The notes: generated by a model from the sequence alone, not told the origin. Shown: positions 51,520-60,622, counted from the stretch's first letter. The stretch: DNA of 64,000 nt from SCBR16-9 sp964537975 (GCA_964537975.1 CAZIDP010000004.1:88947-152946); one strand, 5' to 3'. Program-made: numbers and translations.

Positions 51520-53166
51520 TCACAATAATCGAGCAGTAAAGCAGCGCGATACTGTAAAAACGATGCCAACCAGAAGCATTAGCAGCACGCTGTACGCGAA
51601 GGCCTCTCCAATGGCAGTGCGCCAGGCCATGTTGATATGAACAGCTATGGGGAGATTCGCAGGCACATAGAGCAGGATGGAAGCGACGAACTCTCCCAGG
51701 CTGGTGGCAAACACCATGGCCAGTCCAGCGAGTACAGCAGGTGCGATTATGGGCGCTACAATACGCAGAAAACAATATCGTGGAGAAGCGCCTAACGTGC
51801 GTCCGGCTTCTATTAATCCTGCATCAAAAGCCTCCATTGCAGCACCTGACATACGCGTGAGCAACGGAATGTTTCTGATGAAATACGCAAGGGGGAGTAA
51901 CCAGACTGTGTTATATAAAGGCAGCCAACGATTGTTGAATGCAATAATGAGGTTAATTGCAATAACAGTGCCTGGAAGTGCCCACGGTATCATTACAAGG
52001 AAATTCACCCAGCTTCCGCCTGGGCGTTTTCGAGAAATAAGGTATGCAGCAGGTAATGCTACCAATAAGACCATAATTGCAGCAAGGCAACTCATCCAGA
52101 TGCTATTCCATATGGGCAGAATGGCATTGGGAGAAGCCAGGAGCATCCGATAATTTTCAAGAGAAAGCCGGGTAGGAAATATTTCTGTATGCCAGGCACG
52201 GTAATCAACAAAAGACAGCCAAAAAATGTTGGTATGAGGTGCCAGGAGCAATGCGATGCCCAACCAGGCACAAATACTTGCTAAAACGCGGCTTGAACGG
52301 CTGTGTAAGGTTCCAGCAATTCCTTTGCCGGCAGAACTCTGGTATGTTCTTGTGCTCCGGAATACAATCACTCCAAATAATGATAATACCGCAAGCGCAA
52401 GGGTCAAGGTCACTGCATTGTCCATGTGAAATTGGCTGGTCTCATTATAAATAAGCACACTTAGCATGGGATAATTGTGACCAAAAAAGTACGGGGCACT
52501 GAACGAGGCACCGGAAGACATGAAGGTCAACAGTGACGCTCCGAGGAGTGCTGGTCGCAACAGTGGTAAGGTCACTTTATAAAAGGTACGAACCGATCCG
52601 GCTCCGAGAGTTCTTGCCGCTTCGATTTGTGTTCGATCTAGGTTTGCCAGGGCTGGGCCAACCATGGCATAAAAGAAAACATAGAAGGAATAGGTATGGA
52701 TTAAAAGAATAGCCCAAAACCCTGGAATTTGAATTATTTCAATACCGAATAATCCACTGAGTAAACGTGGGATGAATCCATCTCTACCGATGATATAATA
52801 AAAACTTAGTACCCCCACCAAAGGCGGCAGTGTAAAAGGCAGATAGGCCAAGGCACCTAATATGCGGCTTCCTGGAAATCGGTAAAAAGTTATTATATAG
52901 GCAAGTAGAATACCTAATGAACCCGATGTAAAAACAGAAGCCAATGAAATAATAAAGGTATTTTGTATTGCGTTTTTAGCTGCATGTGAGCACAGAAAAT
53001 CCCAATTCCAGTGCATAAAAGCCCGCACGAGTAATCGCATAGACGGATAAAGAATGGTAAATCCCAATACCACCAAGCAGAACAAGAGCAGGACTTTATC
53101 ATAACGATTCCCTGTTTTTGCGAAATTTACAGCCTTCGATGCCTGATCATTTTCATGCATCATCAT
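51520..53166 (-). CDS. ABC transporter permease, two fused permease domains (iron/thiamine type)
   Basis: A 548-residue membrane protein with two homologous six-helix BPD-type permease halves. Each has an EAA loop that contacts the ATPase: AARTLGAGSVRTFYKVTLP in the first half and AGRTLGASPRYCFLRIVAP in the second. This layout is typical of FbpB/ThiP-like importers. No binding protein or ATPase gene is adjacent, so its partners must be elsewhere. It overlaps the upstream PilZ gene by 14 bp through a run of ATG codons. Confidence 0.88.
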   Translation of the reverse strand: MMMHENDQASKAVNFAKTGNRYDKVLLLFCLVVLGFTILYPSMRLLVRAFMHWNWDFLCSHAAKNAIQNTFIISLASVFTSGSLGILLAYIITFYRFPGSRILGALAYLPFTLPPLVGVLSFYYIIGRDGFIPRLLSGLFGIEIIQIPGFWAILLIHTYSFYVFFYAMVGPALANLDRTQIEAARTLGAGSVRTFYKVTLPLLRPALLGASLLTFMSSGASFSAPYFFGHNYPMLSVLIYNETSQFHMDNAVTLTLALAVLSLFGVIVFRSTRTYQSSAGKGIAGTLHSRSSRVLASICAWLGIALLLAPHTNIFWLSFVDYRAWHTEIFPTRLSLENYRMLLASPNAILPIWNSIWMSCLAAIMVLLVALPAAYLISRKRPGGSWVNFLVMIPWALPGTVIAINLIIAFNNRWLPLYNTVWLLPLAYFIRNIPLLTRMSGAAMEAFDAGLIEAGRTLGASPRYCFLRIVAPIIAPAVLAGLAMVFATSLGEFVASILLYVPANLPIAVHINMAWRTAIGEAFAYSVLLMLLVGIVFTVSRCFTARLL

Positions 53167-53527
53167 CTAATGAAATAACGATATCTTGCTCAACAAATTG
53201 CTGGATGGCTTCCTGATCATCTTCATCAATTTTTATAAAAAGTATAGCAACTTGAAATCGGTCATCCCCTTTCGCATCTGGATCGCAACGCACAACAACA
53301 CCTTCGGCATCAACACGCCGGGCCATTGGTTTAGGTAACTCCAGAGCCATACCGATTTTGGTCATCAAAGGAATCGGCTTAACCGTGTGACACAGCACAC
53401 CATTGGCACTGATGTTGTCTATGTGATTCAGTATGCCCGGACCTGCTTTATCTTCAAGAAGCCGTAAAACGCGTCGGCTGCGTTGATAGCGACGCCGCTC
53501 ATCTCCATCATGGTGTCCATGTTGCAT
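53153..53527 (-). CDS. PilZ-domain c-di-GMP-binding protein
   Basis: A 124-residue single-domain PilZ protein. The RxxxR motif is in ERRRYQRSRRVLRLL, and the second motif is DNISANGVLC (the D/NxSxxG signature). These bind cyclic di-GMP. There is no signal peptide or membrane span. The stop overlaps the start of the permease gene by 14 bp, so the two are translated together and a c-di-GMP link to transport is possible (inference). Confidence 0.85.
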   Translation of the reverse strand: MQHGHHDGDERRRYQRSRRVLRLLEDKAGPGILNHIDNISANGVLCHTVKPIPLMTKIGMALELPKPMARRVDAEGVVVRCDPDAKGDDRFQVAILFIKIDEDDQEAIQQFVEQDIVISLDDDA

Positions 53528-54099
53528 AAAATATATCCTTTGACCCTATACCCCAGCCATGCTTCCAATAATTAACAAGCATAATAACTGTCCTGTCGTA
53601 ATATACTCGAAACCGTAATTAGCTTTATAATAACGAAGATGTACACATTTTGCAATTTAGCAAGTATCATTATACTGTTTTTTTACCTGATCGAGATTTA
53701 CATAGTAGAAATCAATAATCTGCCTGATAGGAATTATGAGGAGAAAAAGAATATTGCACACAAAAAATCCAATTCTGAATAATAAAATGTTTGTCAAAAT
53801 TGAAAATACTTTATCTTGTTGAAACTGTAACCCATAAAATAATACCTATCAATGTAATGAATAATGTTAATTTTGAATTTTTTTTATGCTAAATTCTATT
53901 AATTATACATTTTTTATAATTGGCATGCATCATGCTACCTGTGTATATAGGTTGTGGTTATAATCAGCATATTTGAAGTAAGTTCGGGATACTGGGTAAC
54001 CCGGATGATATGAGCAGATTAAGTAATATATATCTTAAAGAGAGCATTTTACTCTAAAGATATGATTTTAGTGGGAACAAAAAACAAAGGAGAAATACG
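53528..54099. other. AT-rich divergent intergenic region with sigma-54 promoter
   Basis: The 572 bp separate the PilZ gene and PEP-CTERM gene 2. It holds the sigma-54 promoter (53920-53936), a ~150-nt leader, and little else. A 28-codon frame (53737 onward) with an upstream ATG has no family likeness and is not called. Confidence 0.5.
53920..53936 (+). promoter_or_regulatory. Sigma-54 (-24/-12) promoter of PEP-CTERM gene 2
   Basis: TTGGCATGCATCATGCT keeps GG (53922-53923) and GC (53934-53935) at the 10-base spacing, with ATGC in place of TTGC. The predicted start near 53947 leaves a ~150-nt leader. The first 7 bases match the promoter at 46938 exactly. Confidence 0.75.
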
Positions 54100-54822
54100 A
54101 TGAAGAAGCTTTTTTTGCTTCTAGTGGTTTTGGGATTGCTGGCACCTTCTGCTTTCGCAACAATTATTCCGAATGACCCATGGAACCCTGTTACAGGCAA
54201 AGAGAAAAATTTATATCAGATTTGGAATGACAATTATGGTGCGCTTGACACATACGCTAGTTCTGCGGCATTGATTGCAGACCGTGGTGATTATGATCAG
54301 CAAACGTGGAATGTTTCATCAATTCAATCAGCTACCATCAAAGCGATATATTCAGGCAATACGCATGAATTTGGGATCTATCACCCAGCTGGTACTGCTT
54401 TACCAGTAGCTACAAATCAGGTCATTTTTGCTTCTGGTTCTCCAGTAGGTACGACTGATATTGATATCATCCCAGGGCAAAGTCCTTTTGGATTTTACAT
54501 TCAAAATGATCCTGTTAACAGCATAAAGCAACCGGGTGTTTTCAGACATTCAGAGCATGCTCTTAATTCTGGGCCGGGTTCTGGTGGTCAGCAACAAATG
54601 TGGGCAATATTTGTAGATCGCGTACTTGTGGGCGATATGTATAAATATACTTGGTTGTTAGCCTTTGAAGATTTGGATCGCAGAGTAGCAGGTGCTGATT
54701 ATGATTTCAATGATTATGTTGTTGAATTCTCATACCTTACACCAATTCCTGAACCCGCCACAATGGCCTTGCTGGGCATGGGGTTGGCTGGATTCGCACT
54801 GCGTCGTCGCTTCCTGGCATAA
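54100..54822 (+). CDS. PEP-CTERM surface protein with DUF4114-like domain, copy 2
   Basis: A 240-residue secreted protein. The signal peptide ends APSAFATIIPND. The DUF4114-like block is WLLAFEDLDRRVAGADYDFN with DYVVEFSY. The C-terminus is PIPEPATMALLGMG, a hydrophobic helix and RRRFLA, an exosortase sorting signal. Organisation parallels the copy at 47087, but the middle sequence is diverged, so they are paralogues. AAAGGAG precedes the ATG. A strong terminator follows. Confidence 0.93.
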   Translation: MKKLFLLLVVLGLLAPSAFATIIPNDPWNPVTGKEKNLYQIWNDNYGALDTYASSAALIADRGDYDQQTWNVSSIQSATIKAIYSGNTHEFGIYHPAGTALPVATNQVIFASGSPVGTTDIDIIPGQSPFGFYIQNDPVNSIKQPGVFRHSEHALNSGPGSGGQQQMWAIFVDRVLVGDMYKYTWLLAFEDLDRRVAGADYDFNDYVVEFSYLTPIPEPATMALLGMGLAGFALRRRFLA

Positions 54823-54894
54823 GAACGAGCCAATGTTGCGGGCTTAACAATGACTTTTAGTGGTACGTGTACAAGTTAATCAAGTTATAAAATT

Positions 54895-54938
54895 GGGCTT
54901 GGAGTAGCAGTTTAACTCCAAGCCCATTTTTAATTTTT
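54895..54938 (+). terminator. Rho-independent terminator after PEP-CTERM 2
   Basis: A perfect 11-bp stem GGGCTTGGAGT (54895-54905) with ACTCCAAGCCC (54915-54925), 9-nt loop, followed by ATTTTTAATTTTT. Confidence 0.88.
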
Positions 54939-55086
54939 GGCAAAAGTACGTAAAAATATTGGATTTTATTTATTACAAGATCAATCAGGTATAATTATTC
55001 ATTGAAATACAATGCCATTGGCTACGAGATACAGTATTTCCAAGTGTATGGTGAGGAGTGTAAACATTTCTGCAAACAGGTGGGGC

Positions 55087-56646
55087 ATGATTGAGTTTGA
55101 CTGTCAACATTGCGGTAAACGATTTGCGGTGCATGATGATCTAGCAGGTCGCGAAGGTTGGTGCCGTTCCTGTAAAAAGATGATTGTAGTACCGCATCCT
55201 TCAGGTGTGCGTTTCATAGAAGACATGCCGGTAGAGGAACGCTTTACACGCATGCATCGATTGCTGATGATTGCGGCAACTAAGGCGGAAAAATACAAAA
55301 AACGGGTGAAAGAACTTGAAGATCAAGAAGTAGGTCATCATTCAACACCACCTCCACAATTTGAAATAGATACAGAAAATACTCATTTCGAAGAAAGAAT
55401 CAATGAATTAGAACAGATGTTGACGGTCGTGACCGTGCAACACGAGACTGATGTAAAGATTCAGTCAGACCAAAGTCTACAAATTGAAATACTGACAAAT
55501 GAGAATACCAAGTTACAATCTCGGTTGACTGAACAAGACCCATTACATGATCAGCTATTAGACCTGGAAAAAAAGCTTTATCAATTATCTGAAGAAAAAT
55601 CTTCTATAGCTGAGGAATTGGCTGCATTGCAGACTAGAAATCTGGAATTGACGGCGTATAAAGCTCAAGTTCAAAGTGATTACGATAAATACCAATCCAA
55701 ATCAGAAGCTGAGATAATTAAATTACAATCTGAACTATCCTTAGTAAAAGAAACTTTACAGAAACGCGATTCTGCAATTGACGCCTTACATGAAAAGGAG
55801 TTGGAATGGAAGCGCAGGGCAGATTCTGCACAAGAGACTTTTCATGGGATCGAGAAACAACTCAGTGATACCCAGTTAGAAAATACCCTGTTATTGGGTA
55901 ATGCCAAAACTCTCGAAGATAATGTGGAATCGTTAAAAAATGATAAGAACCATATCGAATTAAAACTTTCAGAAGTGAACGCAGAAAATCTGCAATTACA
56001 ATCCGAATTTAAAAAGTTACAAATTGAAAGTAATTCGCATCGAATAGAATTAGAAAACGAAAATGCGTTTCTAAAAGAAAAATTAATTAATCTCAATGAA
56101 GAACTTAATACATACCGTTTGAATCCCCCTGAAAATACTCTGAAGCAGGCTATCCATGTGCTCGAAAAGAAACTTGCCGATAAGGAAAATGAAGTTACAG
56201 AGTTATTTCTTGAAATAGACCGTAAGCGTATTGAAATACAGGATGAGCAGGCAGCCCGGAGCAATACAGAAATGTTGCTTAATAATGCTGACATGTTGTT
56301 GAATGAATACAAAGCCGAGATAGCTGTATTACGTAACCAAATAGACGAAGTAAAATCGCGGTACAGCAAAACAAAAGATGCATTAAAAGCTCAGGAAATA
56401 TTACTAGAAAATTCCAAACGGCTTGTTAATGAAACGAACCTATTCACTGAGGCAAATGAGCTGGAACCAAATACGTCAGATTTGAATAATGGCTATGTAG
56501 AAATTGTTGACAATGAAGATTCATTGCAAGATCAGATAAACTATATGGGTTCAGATGCATTAATTGAAGTTGTTCAGCACATGCAAGAAGATGAGCAACG
56601 TGAAATGATGTTGTATTTACAACGATTTATAGACCAAAAAAAGTGA
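55087..56646 (+). CDS. Zinc-ribbon protein with long coiled coil
   Basis: A ~519-residue protein. The N-terminus has a zinc ribbon, FDCQHCGKRFAV, then EGWCRSCKKMIVV (CxxC-x17-CxxC). From about residue 75 to 480 it is an almost continuous coiled coil rich in Glu, Lys, Leu and Gln. The frame opens at 55012, but the ATG at 55087 sits at the start of the ribbon; other starts are possible. No membrane span. The architecture is seen in uncharacterised PVC-type proteins. Function unknown; scaffold or nucleic-acid contact is inference. Confidence 0.7.
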   Translation: MIEFDCQHCGKRFAVHDDLAGREGWCRSCKKMIVVPHPSGVRFIEDMPVEERFTRMHRLLMIAATKAEKYKKRVKELEDQEVGHHSTPPPQFEIDTENTHFEERINELEQMLTVVTVQHETDVKIQSDQSLQIEILTNENTKLQSRLTEQDPLHDQLLDLEKKLYQLSEEKSSIAEELAALQTRNLELTAYKAQVQSDYDKYQSKSEAEIIKLQSELSLVKETLQKRDSAIDALHEKELEWKRRADSAQETFHGIEKQLSDTQLENTLLLGNAKTLEDNVESLKNDKNHIELKLSEVNAENLQLQSEFKKLQIESNSHRIELENENAFLKEKLINLNEELNTYRLNPPENTLKQAIHVLEKKLADKENEVTELFLEIDRKRIEIQDEQAARSNTEMLLNNADMLLNEYKAEIAVLRNQIDEVKSRYSKTKDALKAQEILLENSKRLVNETNLFTEANELEPNTSDLNNGYVEIVDNEDSLQDQINYMGSDALIEVVQHMQEDEQREMMLYLQRFIDQKK

Positions 56647-56674
56647 TTTTTTTGCTTGTATTGCCTGAATTGTT

Positions 56675-57583
56675 ATGAGGTTTTTTAGCGAAATGCGAAA
56701 AGTTTTTTTGCAGTGTGAAGCGTGTGGACAACGAATGCAGGTTTCGCGAAGTGCGATAGGCAAAAAAGGTATGTGCCCACGATGTGGCAAGGCTATACCT
56801 ATTACAAGCCAAAATACAACACCATTTTATCCAAACCGTGAACCAGAACAACCTGTAAATGGTGGTGCCCCTGGATCAAGCCGTTGGAAGAGTCGCTTGT
56901 TTGGTCCATCAGATGATGCAAAGCAGCGTTTTGGTATGGGTGTCGATCTATTTTGTAGCGGACGATATGGTGAAGCATTGGCAATTTTTGATTCACTGGC
57001 GCGTCAATTCCCAAGCAATCCGGATATTCAAAGTGCGCGTGAACAGTGCACAAAAGCGCGGAACCGTACGGCCATACCCTTACCTGGGCCAGAGTCACCG
57101 TCTACACAATATGCAAAGAATTTGGATGCCACATCAGTAAAAGAAGCTGTGCTCGAAAAGCTGATGAGCAAGATGCAATACAGTGCCTCTGAAACGATTC
57201 AGTTGCAGGCTGCTGAACTTCTGTTAAGACTATTACCAAGTCTCCAAAATGGAAAAGTTTCATCAAATGACGCAAAAGAAGAAGTAGTGAAGTCCTCTGC
57301 TGAAGCACAAAACAATACGGATACATCGTTTGATACGCAAGAGCCCCATGCTGAAGATAGTATGAATGAAAAGGACTTTTTTCAAGATCAATCTGTTGAT
57401 GATCCATTACAAGGTGATGCTGAAAAAAATAACTGGGACAGCGTTCCTGAATCAGGCAAATTTGACCAGGCACAACCATCAAATCACCGAAAAGAATTTG
57501 GCAATGATGTATTAAAGGCATATGCTGAATTTATGGAAGAAGAACGCGCTGCGTTATCAAAATCACGAAAGCACGATCACTAA
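56675..57583 (+). CDS. Zinc-ribbon protein with TPR-like segment
   Basis: A 302-residue protein. A zinc ribbon (~11-47; LQCEACGQRMQV, then GMCPRCGKAIPI) parallels that of the gene just upstream. A linker rich in Pro/Gly follows, then a TPR-like helix pair (~85-125, FGMGVDLFCSGRYGEALAIFDSLA) and a low-complexity acidic C-terminus. The ATG at 56675 or at 56693 could be used. It starts 28 bp after the coiled-coil gene and is probably co-transcribed with it and the glycosyltransferase genes. Function unknown. Confidence 0.7.
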   Translation: MRFFSEMRKVFLQCEACGQRMQVSRSAIGKKGMCPRCGKAIPITSQNTTPFYPNREPEQPVNGGAPGSSRWKSRLFGPSDDAKQRFGMGVDLFCSGRYGEALAIFDSLARQFPSNPDIQSAREQCTKARNRTAIPLPGPESPSTQYAKNLDATSVKEAVLEKLMSKMQYSASETIQLQAAELLLRLLPSLQNGKVSSNDAKEEVVKSSAEAQNNTDTSFDTQEPHAEDSMNEKDFFQDQSVDDPLQGDAEKNNWDSVPESGKFDQAQPSNHRKEFGNDVLKAYAEFMEEERAALSKSRKHDH

Positions 57584-57631
57584 GTACCAATTTGAAAATG
57601 AAAATTTTTCCCCGATGATTGAGGCTCTTAT

Positions 57632-58597
57632 ATGCAACTTTTAGTAGTAATTGTTAATTATCGAACAGCGGATTTGACCATTGACTGCCTAAAGTCATTA
57701 GAAGATGAAATCAACAGTATAAGCGGTGCAGAAGTTTCTGTAGTGGAGAATGCATCAGGTGATAATTCCTATGATGTTCTAAGCAGTGCCATCGTCGATA
57801 ACGATTGGGGGAGATGGGTAAAATTACACCATCCACAAAATAATCTTGGTTTTGCCGGTGGCAACAATTTTGCAATTCGCCCTGCGCTTGAATCTGATTC
57901 ACCACCTGATTATGTACTCCTGCTAAATCCAGACACCAAAATTCTTCCTGGTGCCATTACAACTTTGCTTGAATTTATGGAACAAAATCCAGATGTTGGA
58001 ATCGCAGGAAGCCGATTGCAATATCCAGATGGAACCTCCCAGGTGTCTGCTTTTCGATTTCCTTCTATATTGGGAGAATTTGAGTCAATGGCTAGAACCG
58101 GGCCAATAACAAAATTATTAAAGCGATGGAAAACTGCTCCTCCCTGTAAAAATATGTCACATAGTACTGATTGGGTTGCTGGGGCATCTATGATAGTCAG
58201 GACAGCTGTATTTGAAAACATCGGATTGTTAGATGAGATGTATTTTATGTATTACGAAGAAGTAGATTTCTGCTTTCGAGCAAAAAATAGAAATTGGAAA
58301 GTTTTTTATTATCCTGATAGTAAAGTGATTCATTATATTGGGCAAGCTTCAGGAGTTACTGGAAGTCAAAAAAAAATTAAGCCTATGCCTACTTATTGGT
58401 TTGAATCTAGGAGAAGATATTTTGTTAAAAATAATGGTATATATTATTATGTATTTACCAATATATTTTGGATACTAGGCTATTCAATATCAAAGATGAG
58501 AAATATTTTTAATAACAGAGATTATAATTACCCTCCAAATTTTTTCTTCGACTTTTGCAAAAACTCACTAATGAAGATAAAAATTAATAATGACTAG
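57632..58597 (+). CDS. Family 2 glycosyltransferase (rhamnosyltransferase-like)
   Basis: A 321-residue GT2 enzyme. It opens LLVVIVNYRTADLTIDCLKS; the acceptor/donor region has NNLGFAGGNN, and the DXD-like motif is LLNPDTK. A further WVAGASMIVRTAVFENIGLLDE and YEEVDFCFRAKNRNW pattern is typical of WbbL-type transferases in polysaccharide synthesis. The C-terminal quarter is AT-rich. It overlaps the acetyltransferase by 8 bp. Sugar specificity is unknown. Confidence 0.85.
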   Translation: MQLLVVIVNYRTADLTIDCLKSLEDEINSISGAEVSVVENASGDNSYDVLSSAIVDNDWGRWVKLHHPQNNLGFAGGNNFAIRPALESDSPPDYVLLLNPDTKILPGAITTLLEFMEQNPDVGIAGSRLQYPDGTSQVSAFRFPSILGEFESMARTGPITKLLKRWKTAPPCKNMSHSTDWVAGASMIVRTAVFENIGLLDEMYFMYYEEVDFCFRAKNRNWKVFYYPDSKVIHYIGQASGVTGSQKKIKPMPTYWFESRRRYFVKNNGIYYYVFTNIFWILGYSISKMRNIFNNRDYNYPPNFFFDFCKNSLMKIKINND

Positions 58598-59129
58598 TAT
58601 ATTTGAAGTTTTAAAAATAATACATACTGATTGGATTACCAATAACAAAGATTGGACTAGGCCTGGATTTAGGGCTTTAGCAGTATATAGGCTTGGAAAT
58701 TGGCGAATAAGCATAAAAAATAAAATTTTGCGAGTACCTTTTAGTATTATATATCGATTTCTGTTTCGATATTGCAGAAATCGATATGGTATTGAAATAC
58801 CATACTCAGCAAAAATAGGTAAAAATGTTGTGATAGAGCACCAAGGGTGTATTGTTATTCATGGTAATGCAATAGTTGATGATTATTGTATCATTCGCCA
58901 AGGTGTAACAATTGGTAACAAGTCACTTGATAAGCCATTTGATGCACCTCATATTGGTAAAAATGTAAATATTGGAGCTGGCGCTAAAATACTTGGACAC
59001 ATTTTAATTGGTGACTACTCCTCTATTGGTGCTAATGCTGTTGTTGTGAAAGATATACCACCTTACTCAGTAGTTGTAGGTGTGCCTGGTAGAGTTATTA
59101 AAACGTTAAAATCTGAAGTTGAAGACTAA
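58590..59129 (+). CDS. Left-handed beta-helix acetyltransferase (serine acetyltransferase-like)
   Basis: A 179-residue CysE/WcaB-type hexapeptide acyltransferase. The catalytic region has VVIEHQGCIVIHGNAIV, IRQGVTIGN and a late GAGAKILGHILIG block, ending VPGRVIKT. Such enzymes O-acetylate sugars in surface glycans or make O-acetylserine; its place between two glycosyltransferases favours glycan acetylation. Base composition is more AT-rich than most of the window. Confidence 0.82.
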   Translation: MTSIFEVLKIIHTDWITNNKDWTRPGFRALAVYRLGNWRISIKNKILRVPFSIIYRFLFRYCRNRYGIEIPYSAKIGKNVVIEHQGCIVIHGNAIVDDYCIIRQGVTIGNKSLDKPFDAPHIGKNVNIGAGAKILGHILIGDYSSIGANAVVVKDIPPYSVVVGVPGRVIKTLKSEVED

Positions 59130-59147
59130 TTATCATTCGTGAATATT

Positions 59148-60149
59148 ATGACATCTAATTATAGCAAAAGTGCCATTGCATTAATTGCAATTGGAAGGAA
59201 TGAAGGCCAAAGACTGCTTGATTGTATCAAGTCATGTATACATTGTGTAGATAAAGTAATCTATGTAGATTCAGGTTCCAATGATGGAAGTGTTGATAAT
59301 GCATCGTTGCTTGGTGCTGAAGTTATTAGTCTTGATATGACATTACCGTTTACTGCCGCCCGTGCCCGAAATGCAGGTTTGGCATGGGTACAGAATCATA
59401 TGCCAGATATAGAGTACATCCAATTTGTTGATGGCGATTGTTATGTAGATGAACAATGGATTGAAACAGGGTATTCGTTTTTATGTCAAAATCATGATTA
59501 TGCAGTTGTTTGTGGTCGCCGTAAAGAGAAGTACCCGGAGCATTCACTATATAACAAATTATGTGATATTGAGTGGAATAGTCCCATTGGTGATGCAAAA
59601 AATTGTGGTGGTGATGCCCTGTACCGCATTACGGCACTGCAAGAAGTATATGGCTTCAATCCGAATCTGATTGCAGGTGAAGAGCCTGATTTGTGTTTTC
59701 GTATGCGAAAACAAGGCTGGAAAGTTTTTCGATATGATGCGCCTATGACTTATCATGATGCTGATATGACGCGTTTTTCGCAATGGTGGAAGCGGGCAAC
59801 ACGTTCTGGGCATGCGTATGCGGAAGGTATGTATCTCCATGGCAGATCACCAGAACGGTATTATGTCAAGGACTCAATCAGTATCTGGATTTGGGGGTTC
59901 ATCATTCCATTGCTGATTACAGGTCTCGTGTTTTCGGTGTCTTGGTACTGCTTTCTTCTGGTCTTGTTGTATCCACTGCAAGTATATAAAATTATGCGTT
60001 ATCAGCATAAACGTGGCTATACCTGGCAAGATTCCCTGCTCTATTCTTCATTTTGTGTACTTGGAAAATTTGCCCAGTTAACTGGGCAATTGAAGTTTTT
60101 CTGGGGTGTAGTAACGGGCAAACGAACCAAATTGATTGAATATAAATAA
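59148..60149 (+). CDS. Family 2 glycosyltransferase with C-terminal membrane spans
   Basis: A ~333-residue GT2 enzyme. IALIAIGRNEGQRLLDCI, YVDSGSNDGSVDNA, FVDGDCYVDEQW (DXD) and CGGDALYRIT are conserved GT2 features. Two hydrophobic helices near residues 245-285 anchor it in the inner membrane. The frame opens with GTG at 59139; the ATG at 59148 is equally plausible. It is the last gene of the polysaccharide group and is followed by a hairpin. Confidence 0.85.
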   Translation: MTSNYSKSAIALIAIGRNEGQRLLDCIKSCIHCVDKVIYVDSGSNDGSVDNASLLGAEVISLDMTLPFTAARARNAGLAWVQNHMPDIEYIQFVDGDCYVDEQWIETGYSFLCQNHDYAVVCGRRKEKYPEHSLYNKLCDIEWNSPIGDAKNCGGDALYRITALQEVYGFNPNLIAGEEPDLCFRMRKQGWKVFRYDAPMTYHDADMTRFSQWWKRATRSGHAYAEGMYLHGRSPERYYVKDSISIWIWGFIIPLLITGLVFSVSWYCFLLVLLYPLQVYKIMRYQHKRGYTWQDSLLYSSFCVLGKFAQLTGQLKFFWGVVTGKRTKLIEYK

Positions 60150-60172
60150 GATCGCTTGATTATTTTCAAATT

Positions 60173-60205
60173 AAGGCCGGATTCGCAGTTAACGAATCCG
60201 ACCTT
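60173..60205. terminator. Terminator hairpin between convergent glycosyltransferase and lipoprotein genes
   Basis: A 13-bp stem with one mismatch (60173-60185 with 60193-60205) and 7-nt loop. The T run after it is short, so strength is moderate. It lies between convergent stops. Confidence 0.65.
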
Positions 60206-60260
60206 TTGTAAATTAGTTAATTTTCTGTGCTAATCTAGATAGCTATTACGCCTCCGATAC

Positions 60261-60494
60261 TCAACCCTCATCAGGCTGAACTGGTTCTATTTCCACTTCA
60301 GGTATCCCCGGGTCCTGTTGTGGTGGCATCAAATCCCCTGGAGCGGGCATTGGAGGTGGAGTTAATTCAGGTACTTCAGTTCCCACTGAATCCAGAGGGT
60401 CTGGCACATCAACTGATTCCGGGCTACCGCCGCAAGCTGAAAGTGCCAACATCAATACAATTGCTGCCGCACTCAAAAACCAACGTACTTTCAT
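60261..60494 (-). CDS. Small proline-rich lipoprotein
   Basis: A 77-residue protein with signal and lipobox LMLALSAC at residues 14-21. The ~55-residue mature part is rich in Pro, Glu and Asp with no fold motif. GGAAGG precedes the ATG. It is likely a small outer- or inner-membrane lipoprotein; function unknown. Confidence 0.72.
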   Translation of the reverse strand: MKVRWFLSAAAIVLMLALSACGGSPESVDVPDPLDSVGTEVPELTPPPMPAPGDLMPPQQDPGIPEVEIEPVQPDEG

Positions 60495-60622
60495 TATATA
60501 CCTTCCTTTCTTTTTTTACACTGAACATTTGTCGTCCTGTGCATCGACCACTTAATCATATCACGGGATGACAGTCGAATGTAAATAGTTCCACTGTTTG
60601 CAATTTTATGTGTATTTTGGAA

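Noticed and set aside
53737..53823. 28-codon frame upstream of PEP-CTERM gene 2
   Set aside because: A GAGG-like sequence falls inside rather than before it, and no family likeness or conservation can be shown.
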